A model generated the notes under the pieces. The model saw only the letters and a program-made list of their open reading frames with translations. It did no database searches and was not told the DNA's origin. From positions 1-49,921 of the forward strand of contig SLJO01000198.1 in the NCBI GenBank assembly GCA_007135095.1: 49,921 bases of DNA. The letters are read 5' to 3'. Position numbers and translations under genes: made by a program. Below are positions 43,883 to 49,921 of the stretch, in pieces. Each line of letters starts with the position of its first letter. The stretch's first letter is position 1. The stretch is from Bacteroidales bacterium (GTDB lineage Bacteria; Bacteroidota; Bacteroidia; Bacteroidales; PUMT01).

Positions 43883-44872
43883 ATGAAAAAGCACCGGCTC
43901 CGGATCGCCATAATAATCCTGCTTGCGCTGCTGGTTGTTTTTCTCCATGAATACAGGGGAAGAACGGCACTTGGCCGCAGAGGACTGACTGTTGCCGTGA
44001 CCAGGCCTGAAAGGGTGAGCGGCATAATTATCACTGATGATCAGCGGCAGGTTGTTCTCCGGAAAGAAAACGGCATATGGATGGTAAATGACCATCAGGC
44101 AAGGGAAAAGGCGGTTGAGATGTTAATGCAGACCCTCGGGCGGCTCAGGGTTAGTAATCCTGCTCCACTCTCCATTCAGGAAGAACTGAATGAAAAGCTT
44201 TCGAAGGAATCTGTACGTATTGATATACGCAAAGGAAGGCGGCTGACGACATATCTTATCCATTCCGCAGGCGGGGATGAACCCACCTATATGCTTATGC
44301 AGGGGAGTTCCCGGATTTACAGAACAGAAGTTACAGGCTTCAGCGGAAATGTAGCTTCCCTTTTTGTTTCTGAAGAATCCTACTGGAGGGATAATCTTCT
44401 TTTTAATTATAATTCTGCTGAAATTGCTGAGGTGATAGTTAAACATGCTGATAACAATGATGGTTCATTTGTGCTCAGGCAAAGCCCGGAAAGGAATTTC
44501 AGCCTCTACGGCTACCCGGACGGCAGGCAGGCCGGTAATTTAAATGATTCTTTGGCAATCAGGTACATGGCTAATTTTTTTTACACCCCGTATGAGCGGC
44601 TGGCCAATGCAAAAGAACTTGGGCTCACTGATTCGCTGATGGGGGCCCGGCCGGATTATCTTATAAAAGTGACCAGCCGGGATGGAACCTCCTCAGAGGT
44701 CAGGTTCCATAAAATCATCACGGGAAGCAATGAACGGGGTGATTCACTGGAGTTTGACATTTTCCGGCTTCATGGAATTATCAATGAAGGAAATGACATG
44801 ATTATTGTTCCCTGGCATTCGGTCGATCTCCTTTTACGTCGCCGCTCATATTTTCTTCCTGATAAAAGTTAA
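43883..44872 (+). CDS. DUF4340-domain membrane-anchored protein
   Basis: 329 residues with an N-terminal transmembrane anchor (LRIAIIILLALLVVFLHEYR) and a periplasmic region of repeated DUF4340-type units (RQVVLRKENGIWMVNDHQAREKAVEMLMQTLGRL; ESYWRDNLLFNYNSAEIAEVIV; ERLANAKELGLTDS). Proteins of this domain family regularly follow ABC-2 permease plus GldG-type genes in diverse bacteria, so it is probably a third extracytoplasmic component of the same transporter. Function beyond that is unknown. The 233 bp after it, up to dnaN, hold a GC-rich palindrome (44927-44936) and no gene. Confidence 0.85.
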   Translation: MKKHRLRIAIIILLALLVVFLHEYRGRTALGRRGLTVAVTRPERVSGIIITDDQRQVVLRKENGIWMVNDHQAREKAVEMLMQTLGRLRVSNPAPLSIQEELNEKLSKESVRIDIRKGRRLTTYLIHSAGGDEPTYMLMQGSSRIYRTEVTGFSGNVASLFVSEESYWRDNLLFNYNSAEIAEVIVKHADNNDGSFVLRQSPERNFSLYGYPDGRQAGNLNDSLAIRYMANFFYTPYERLANAKELGLTDSLMGARPDYLIKVTSRDGTSSEVRFHKIITGSNERGDSLEFDIFRLHGIINEGNDMIIVPWHSVDLLLRRRSYFLPDKS

Positions 44873-45105
44873 AAAGAGGTTACATTTGCAACCGGGCACG
44901 TACTTTCCGTAAAGCGGCAGATCCCCGCGGGCCCGCTGACGTTAATTTTGAAGGGATTGTTAATTCCGATGGTTTATGTTATTGCCCAGGTTATTTTTTT
45001 TTTGTATTATTGGTAATTGCAATTCCGCCTTAGAGTATTTAAAAACATTGCAATCCAGGCTCTTTTTATATATGTTGTTTGCTAATTAAACCTAAATCAT
45101 TTTAT

Positions 45106-46236
45106 ATGAAGTTTGTTATTTCCAGCACTGACCTGCTTAATCACCTGCAGGCTGTCAGCAGAGTTATCAGCAGCAAGAATACACTGCCCATTTTAGATAA
45201 TATTTTGTTTAAGCTTCAGGATAATGAGCTGGTGATAACCGCTTCCGATCTGGAGTCAACACTTACCACCCGCCTGACACTTGAGAATGCGTCGGGCGAC
45301 GGACTGATTGCCATTCCTGCCAGGCTCCTTACCGATACCCTGAAGGAATTTCCCGAGCAACCGCTTAGTTTTGAAATATCTACGGAAAACTACTCAGTGG
45401 TAATAAGTACAGAAAACGGCAAATTCAATGTCGTTGGCCAGAACGGCGAGGATTTTCCTCAATATCCCCTTCTTAAGGATGATGCAAAGACAACTGTGCG
45501 CATGAGCGCAGAGGTGTTGCTCCATGGTATATCCAGGGCTATATTCGCAACCGCCGACGATGAACTGAGGCCGGTAATGAACGGTATTTTTCTTGATTTT
45601 TCGTCTGATAATATGACATTTGTCGCATCGGATGCCCATAAGCTTGTCCGCTACAAAAGGTTTGATGTTCAAACCGAAACAGATTCATCATTTATTTTAC
45701 CAAAAAAGCCGGCTTCGCTGTTACGAAACATACTTGCCCGCGAAAAAGGTGATGTGGTTATCGAGTTCGACGACAAGAACGCGCTCTTTACCATGACAGA
45801 TTACCTTTTGGTCAGCCGGCTGGTTGAGGGCAATTACCCAAATTACAGCTCCGTGATACCCAGCGATAATCCAAATAAGCTGATAGCTGACAGGCTTGAC
45901 CTTATAAACAGCCTCCGCCGCGTATCTGTTTTCTCCAGTCAGGCCAGCAACCTGGTAAAACTCAAGCTTGGCACCAACCAGATAACTGTTTCTGCACAGG
46001 ATATTGACTTCAGTATTTCTGCATACGAAAAATTACAGTGCCAGTATGAGGGGGAAGAAATGGAGATAGGCTTCAAATCGACCTTCCTTATAGAAATATT
46101 GAATAACCTTGCTTCACAGGAGATTGTAATGGAACTCAGTGATCCTTCAAGGGCAGGTCTTTTTCTGCCGCTCGGAGCTGACAGTGATGATGATGATCTG
46201 CTTATGCTTCTGATGCCCATGATGATCAATATCTGA
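45106..46236 (+). CDS. dnaN: DNA polymerase III beta subunit (sliding clamp)
   Basis: 376 residues. I start at the ATG at 45106, giving MKFVISSTDLLNHLQAVSRVI, the normal N terminus; the reading from 45079 adds nine residues with no family support. Three clamp domains can be followed: LPILDNILFKLQDNELVITASDLE, GRFNV-like NGKFNVVGQNGEDFPQYP, and the C-terminal hydrophobic-pocket end LLMLLMPMMINI, where the usual MPMR/L ending is slightly changed. dnaN after gldG and before a 3'-5' exonuclease is a layout I recognise in Bacteroidetes. dnaA is not adjacent, so this is not evidently the origin region. Confidence 0.96.
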   Translation: MKFVISSTDLLNHLQAVSRVISSKNTLPILDNILFKLQDNELVITASDLESTLTTRLTLENASGDGLIAIPARLLTDTLKEFPEQPLSFEISTENYSVVISTENGKFNVVGQNGEDFPQYPLLKDDAKTTVRMSAEVLLHGISRAIFATADDELRPVMNGIFLDFSSDNMTFVASDAHKLVRYKRFDVQTETDSSFILPKKPASLLRNILAREKGDVVIEFDDKNALFTMTDYLLVSRLVEGNYPNYSSVIPSDNPNKLIADRLDLINSLRRVSVFSSQASNLVKLKLGTNQITVSAQDIDFSISAYEKLQCQYEGEEMEIGFKSTFLIEILNNLASQEIVMELSDPSRAGLFLPLGADSDDDDLLMLLMPMMINI

Positions 46237-46340
46237 TCAGCCGGTTGCCATTATCATGGATAATTTACTAACCCTTAAACATCAGTTTGCTGCTCCCTGA
46301 AAAGTGTGGCGCCGTATGTTTTGTTAAATATTTTCTTATT

Positions 46341-47108
46341 TTGATACTGAAGCTTAGAAACCCGTTGATATTTTTCGATCTGGAAACCACCGGCACCGAT
46401 GTAGTTAATGATCGCATTGTAGAATTATCATACCTGAAAATTTTTCCCGACGGAAAAGAGGAAAGCAGGACCTGGCGTGTTAATCCGGGCATGCCCATAC
46501 CCCCCGAGGTCACCCTTATCCACGGAATATCCGACGATGACGTCAGGGATGCACCCGGCTTCCAGCAGATTGCACAAACACTGGCCAACGATTTTGAGGG
46601 CTGCGATTTTGCAGGGTTCAACTCAAACAAGTTTGATATCCCGTTACTTGCCGAGGAGTTTCTGAGGACGAACGTGGATTTTGACATGAAAAAACGCAAG
46701 TTCATCGATGTCATGATAATATTCATGAAGATGGAGCAGCGCAATCTTGCAGCCGCATTGCGGTTCTACTGCAACAAGGAGCTTGATAACGCCCACAGCG
46801 CCGAGTCCGATACCCGGGCTACCTACGAGATATTACAGGCTCAGCTTGACCGCTACGATGACCTTGAAAATGATGTTGAGGCACTTTCAAAATTTTCAGC
46901 TCATACCCGGAATGTTGATTATATGGGGCGTATTGTTTACAATGATCAGGATGTGGAGGTTATAAATTTCGGAAAATATAAAGGGATCCCGGTAGAGGAG
47001 GTTCTTGAAAAGGATCCCGGTTACTACGGATGGATCATGAAGGCTGATTTCCCCCTTTACACCAAAAAGGTACTTACCGGCATCAAATTAAGAAAGTTTA
47101 ACCGCTAG
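46341..47108 (+). CDS. DEDDh 3'-5' exonuclease with C-terminal ExoX-like domain
   Basis: 255 residues from a TTG at 46341, which gives MILKLRNPLIFFDLETTG like homologue N termini. The frame is open back to a TTG at 46287, but that extension has no family support. The DEDDh catalytic set is visible: FFDLETTG (Asp13, Glu15), GFNSNKFDIPLLAEEF (Asp) and AHSAESDTRATYEIL (His, Asp), so it is a DnaQ-family exonuclease. The C-terminal ~55 residues (VINFGKYKGIPVEEVLEKDPGYYGW) form the small domain found at the end of ExoX-like exonucleases (DUF3820 type). Its place behind dnaN suggests proofreading or repair at the fork, but it may equally act in RNA metabolism. Confidence 0.9.
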   Translation: MILKLRNPLIFFDLETTGTDVVNDRIVELSYLKIFPDGKEESRTWRVNPGMPIPPEVTLIHGISDDDVRDAPGFQQIAQTLANDFEGCDFAGFNSNKFDIPLLAEEFLRTNVDFDMKKRKFIDVMIIFMKMEQRNLAAALRFYCNKELDNAHSAESDTRATYEILQAQLDRYDDLENDVEALSKFSAHTRNVDYMGRIVYNDQDVEVINFGKYKGIPVEEVLEKDPGYYGWIMKADFPLYTKKVLTGIKLRKFNR

Positions 47109-47180
47109 GACCCCCGGCCCGCCGGGTCAGCGATAAGGCCTGCAGCAGGTGTATTGAACAGAAAAGAAAAAGATTTTTAA

Positions 47181-47792
47181 ATGAAGATAATATGTATTGG
47201 GCGCAATTATGCCGATCATGCCAGGGAAATGAATGATTCCGTGCCGGAAAAACCTGTCTTTTTTTTAAAGCCTGAGACTTCCCTTATCGTTAACAATATG
47301 CCGTTTTTTTATCCCGGCTTTTCATCAGAGGTGCATCATGAGGTCGAAATAGTTTTGAAGGTCAACCGCCTCGGACGGTCTATTGATGAAAAATTTGCAC
47401 ACAGGTATTATGACGAGATAGGTGTAGGCATTGATTTTACGGCCCGTGACCTTCAGGCAGAATGCAAAAGGAAAGGGCTTCCCTGGGAGATGGCCAAGGC
47501 ATTTGACGGCTCGGCGCCCCTTGGCCGGTTTGTCAGGAAGAATAAAATTTCCGACATGGGGAATATCGCACTGCGTCTTGATTTAAATGGCAAAACAGTC
47601 CAGAAAGGAAACTCTGCCGACATGATCTTTAATTTCGATCAGCTGATTTCCTATGTTTCAGGCTTCATTACCCTTAAGATAGGAGATCTGATCTATACCG
47701 GCACCCCTGCCGGGGTGGGGGCAGTCAGGATCGGCGACCGGCTGCAGGCCTGGCTTAATGAAGAGTTGCTGCTTGATTTCTTCGTAAGGTAG
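47181..47792 (+). CDS. Fumarylacetoacetate hydrolase (FAH) family protein
   Basis: 203 residues, the single-domain size of the YcgM/FAHD1 subgroup, which hydrolyses acylpyruvates or decarboxylates oxaloacetate. The metal-binding acids are visible: HHEVEIV with Glu54 and Glu56, and GVGIDFTARD with Asp85. LVGA-type GDLIYTGTPAGVGAVRIGD near the C terminus closes the active site. The N-terminal KIICIGRNYADHA is the family's signature start. Substrate is not decidable from sequence. It follows the exonuclease by 72 bp, including a GC-rich inverted sequence at 47109-47128, and converges with the TspO-like gene. Confidence 0.92.
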   Translation: MKIICIGRNYADHAREMNDSVPEKPVFFLKPETSLIVNNMPFFYPGFSSEVHHEVEIVLKVNRLGRSIDEKFAHRYYDEIGVGIDFTARDLQAECKRKGLPWEMAKAFDGSAPLGRFVRKNKISDMGNIALRLDLNGKTVQKGNSADMIFNFDQLISYVSGFITLKIGDLIYTGTPAGVGAVRIGDRLQAWLNEELLLDFFVR

Positions 47793-47829
47793 CCAGGGTG
47801 TAATGTTCAGGGGTAATTCAATTACCCGC

Positions 47830-48555
47830 TCATTCAGGAACATATCTCCGGAAAGTAACCAGGGCCGTGAGCAACGTAATGGCAATAAACGACACCACGG
47901 CAGCTATTATAACCGACCTGTGATCCGGCCATGACCGGGCAATAATAATACCCGCCAGTGCCCACATTACGGCCAGCCCGGTAAATGGGTTCCGGTATTG
48001 GGTAAGGATCAGCATTGAGACGGCAACTCCTGCCAGAACCATAACCGATGCCCAGAATTCATCGCTTAAGCCCCATCCCTGCCAGTTAACTGCAACAAGA
48101 AACGCCGTTGCATTCGCAATGGTTGCTATGCAGATCCATCCAAGGTACATGCCAAAAGCAGATTTAGTGATGCCGGGACCAAGGGCTGTTATTCTTTGAT
48201 TTACCATTACCAGGGTTACCAGGAGCAGGAGCATTATAATCAGCGACAAGCCGGGTTTTTCATAATGCCAGGTCACTATCCACAATGCATTCAGCACGCA
48301 GCTGATGGCAAAGAGCCACCCGGTTGCATCCACCATAGCCCTGTTGCGGGGAACAAACTGCAGAATGCAGAATCCCAGCAGCAGGATATAAATGACTCCC
48401 CAGATCGAAAAGGTTATTCCGGCAGGCACAAAGAGGTTCGGATATTGAGCTGACAGCTCCCCCGTGGTTTTTCCGCCCAGTGGTATTGCATTTGCCAGGT
48501 AGTTCATCAGGATCATTATTGCAAAGGCAATAATATTGATTAATTTCAGTGACAT
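47830..48555 (-). CDS. TspO/MBR-related tryptophan-rich membrane protein
   Basis: 241 residues from the ATG at 48555; an upstream TTG at 48591 is less likely. Seven or eight hydrophobic helices. The first part resembles TspO/MBR proteins: NLFVPAGITFSIWGVIYILLL matches the PxGxxFxxxWxxxY core, and W-containing helices follow (NALWIVTWHYEKPG; MYLGWICIATIANATAFLVA). Classical TspO has about 160 residues and five helices, so this is a longer relative with extra C-terminal helices. Members bind porphyrins or act as stress sensors; the role here is unknown. It is 75 bp downstream of rnfA on the same strand but is probably not part of the Rnf complex. Confidence 0.82.
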   Translation of the reverse strand: MSLKLINIIAFAIMILMNYLANAIPLGGKTTGELSAQYPNLFVPAGITFSIWGVIYILLLGFCILQFVPRNRAMVDATGWLFAISCVLNALWIVTWHYEKPGLSLIIMLLLLVTLVMVNQRITALGPGITKSAFGMYLGWICIATIANATAFLVAVNWQGWGLSDEFWASVMVLAGVAVSMLILTQYRNPFTGLAVMWALAGIIIARSWPDHRSVIIAAVVSFIAITLLTALVTFRRYVPE

Positions 48556-48630
48556 AAACAATTGATTTGAACAGTGCTTAAAAATAATCAAATTAGCTAA
48601 GATTTCCCGCTGAAAAATAGCTGCCCGGCT

Positions 48631-49203
48631 TTAAACTATGCCTGCAAATCCCATGAACGCCATCGCAAGCAGGCCGGCTGCAACAAGTATTACCGGATTG
48701 CCCCTCATTGCTTTTGGAACATTCAGCAGCTCCAGCTGTTCACGGATGCCTGCCAGTATCACAAGGGCCAGTGTAAATCCAAGTGCATGGGCGATTGCAA
48801 AAACTACCCCGCTCATCAGGGTATAGTCCTGTTGTACAACCAGTATAGCCACCCCGAGAATGGCACAGTTGGTGGTCATCAGTGGCAGGAATATGCCGAG
48901 TGCCTGGTAGAGTGGCGGACTGACTTTTTTGAGCATTATCTCCACCATCTGGACCAGCGAGGAGATGACAAGTATGTATGTGACCGTGCGCAGGTATATC
49001 AGATCAAAAGGGATAAGAATATAGTGGGAAATCATGTAGGTCACTATTGCAGCAATGGTCATAACAAACATAACGGCACCACCCATACCTGCTGCAGTGG
49101 AGATTTTATTTGATACCCCGAAGAAGGGGCAAAGTCCGAGAAACTGCGCCAGTACAATGTTGTTTACAAGTATGGCCGATAATACTATTACAATATATTC
49201 CAT
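48631..49203 (-). CDS. rnfA: Rnf electron-transport complex subunit RnfA
   Basis: 190 residues, six transmembrane helices, inner membrane. Rnf couples ferredoxin:NAD+ electron transfer to sodium or proton pumping. Family features: NNIVLAQFLGLCPFFGVS with Cys25, and PLMTTNCAILGVA with Cys113; in RnfA/NqrE these Cys help bind a membrane-embedded [2Fe-2S] cluster shared with RnfE. It begins 15 bp after rnfE and is the last rnf gene. NqrE of Na+-NQR is close in sequence, but the partner context with a likely rnfG end fits either; I favour Rnf. Confidence 0.9.
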   Translation of the reverse strand: MEYIVIVLSAILVNNIVLAQFLGLCPFFGVSNKISTAAGMGGAVMFVMTIAAIVTYMISHYILIPFDLIYLRTVTYILVISSLVQMVEIMLKKVSPPLYQALGIFLPLMTTNCAILGVAILVVQQDYTLMSGVVFAIAHALGFTLALVILAGIREQLELLNVPKAMRGNPVILVAAGLLAMAFMGFAGIV

Positions 49204-49218
49204 TGCTGTTGTTGTTTG

Positions 49219-49797
49219 CTAGTTTTTCAATTTATTGGTCAGGGCTATAAGGTATCCCAGGGCAATAAAAGCACCCGGGGCCAGGATAAAAACCAGCATA
49301 CCGTCTTCGGCGATAAACTGGAATCCAAACAATGCATAGCTTCCAAGGATTTCGCGGGAGGCACCAAGCATAGTGAGGGCGAGGGTGAAACCGAGGCCCA
49401 TTCCGGCCCCGTCGATTATTGACGACCCAAGTGTGTTTTTTGATGCAAAGGCTTCCGCCCGCCCAAGTACAAAGCAGTTTACCACAATGAGTGGAATAAA
49501 CAATCCGAGCTGTTCATGCAGTGCAGGCATATATCCCGCCATTCCCAGATCGACTATGGTGACAAATGATGCTATGATCACAATATAGCTTGGTATCCTG
49601 ACCTTATTGGGCACAAAATCCTTGATAAGGGAAACAACAATATTTGACATGATTACCACGAAAAGAGTGGCCAGTCCCATGCCCATCCCGTTATATGCAG
49701 AGGTTGTCGTTCCGAGTGCAGGACACAATCCCAGCATCAGGGCAAATACCGGGTTTTCCCTGATGAATCCTTTAGTGAAATTTCTTACCTGGTCCAT
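49219..49797 (-). CDS. rnfE: Rnf electron-transport complex subunit RnfE
   Basis: 192 residues from the ATG at 49797 (MDQVRNFTKGFIRENPVFAL), the typical family start; a TTG at 49821 would add eight residues. Six hydrophobic helices. It mirrors RnfA with paired Cys motifs: LMLGLCPALGTTT (Cys25) and LIVVNCFVLGRAEAFA (Cys108), expected to share the intramembrane iron-sulfur cluster with RnfA. NqrD is the homologue in Na+-NQR. Order rnfG?-rnfE-rnfA fits Rnf operons. The remaining genes (B, C, D, most of G) would lie right of the window. Confidence 0.9.
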   Translation of the reverse strand: MDQVRNFTKGFIRENPVFALMLGLCPALGTTTSAYNGMGMGLATLFVVIMSNIVVSLIKDFVPNKVRIPSYIVIIASFVTIVDLGMAGYMPALHEQLGLFIPLIVVNCFVLGRAEAFASKNTLGSSIIDGAGMGLGFTLALTMLGASREILGSYALFGFQFIAEDGMLVFILAPGAFIALGYLIALTNKLKN

Positions 49798-49861
49798 AAA
49801 TATAATATTATAACTGTTCAATTTTTGCCCTGCAGTGCCGGGGCCCGGGTGTGCCGGATTA

Positions 49862-49921
49862 TTATCTTTGACCTTGTTTTTTCAGCACCTCAAATGCATT
49901 CCTGACAGCCTCACAATACGC
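49862..49921 (-). CDS. C-terminal end of a gene upstream of rnfE, probably rnfG
   Basis: Reading leftward from the window edge, one frame gives 19 residues (AYCEAVRNAFEVLKKQGQR) and a TAA stop at 49864-49862, 64 bp before rnfE. The helical, charged end fits the C terminus of RnfG, the FMN-carrying subunit usually encoded just before rnfE, but 19 residues cannot prove it. Other frames over this stretch are equally short, so the call rests mainly on context. Confidence 0.45.
   Translation of the reverse strand, partial: AYCEAVRNAFEVLKKQGQR

Noticed and set aside
47109-47128. GC-rich inverted sequence directly after the exonuclease stop
   Set aside because: Stem of only 5 bp (GACCC/GGGTC) and no T tract; termination not supported.
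1-49921. Search for mobile elements, CRISPR arrays, defence systems, toxin-antitoxin pairs, tRNA or rRNA genes
   Set aside because: No transposase, integrase, repeat array or RNA gene could be recognised; gene content is core and syntenic in character.

Overview
The window looks like a chromosomal segment of a Bacteroidetes (Bacteroidota) bacterium, probably an anaerobic or facultative member of a Bacteroidales/Marinilabiliales-like lineage. Four things point there. Two proteins end in type IX secretion (T9SS) type A sorting domains. GldF and GldG homologues of the gliding/T9SS-associated ABC system lie directly upstream of dnaN. Start regions lack Shine-Dalgarno sequences but several carry the Bacteroidetes sigma-A signature (TTTG, 18-20 bp, TAnnTTTG). 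Several neighbourhoods (PASTA-rluD-ddl, rel-fur-purA, tamB divergent from tsaD, surE-lpxB) are typical of the phylum. Rnf genes suggest anaerobic energy metabolism. The content is almost entirely core. I see no prophage, IS element, CRISPR array, rRNA or tRNA.

Layout. 1-1465: 3' part of a TonB-dependent outer-membrane receptor, closed by a terminator that overlaps the end of ddl. 1562-6347 (minus): PASTA membrane protein, T9SS-exported protein, RluD, D-Ala-D-Ala ligase. 6426-8339 (minus): long-chain acyl-CoA ligase. 8853-10937 (plus): SPOR lipoprotein and an MFS carrier. 10989-15170 (minus): rel, fur, purA. 15395-17921 (minus): an active/inactive pair of M16 peptidase subunits. 18146-21441 (plus): ClC chloride protein with CBS domains, and glyA. 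21536-28196 (minus): TamB, then ExbB-ExbD-TonB. 28315-29340 (plus): tsaD, whose end overlaps a convergent mini T9SS protein. 30106-33453 (plus): two tandem FadL/OmpP1 paralogues. 33542-37811 (minus): phosphofructokinase, a secreted unknown protein, pheT. 37987-41343 (plus): surE, a small membrane protein, lpxB, a SpoIID-domain protein. 41407-47792 (plus): gldF, gldG, a DUF4340 protein, dnaN, a DEDD exonuclease and an FAH-family hydrolase. 47830-49921 (minus): TspO/MBR-like membrane protein, rnfA, rnfE and the last codons of what is probably rnfG.

Themes. Much of the window serves the envelope: ligand import powered by ExbBD-TonB, outer-membrane biogenesis (TamB, LpxB, FadL), peptidoglycan (Ddl, PASTA, SPOR, SpoIID), and T9SS export with gliding. 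The remainder is housekeeping: stringent response, purine and one-carbon metabolism, t6A tRNA modification, aminoacylation, the replication clamp, and Rnf electron transport.

I found no convincing new multi-gene system. The best leads are a repeated operator-like element upstream of both fadL paralogues, a predicted pyrophosphate-type phosphofructokinase, a ClC protein with a channel-like valine at the proton-glutamate position, a tamB gene whose membrane anchor is encoded upstream of any ATG, GTG or TTG, and several translational and terminator overlaps. Genes were identified by reading motifs, without database searches.
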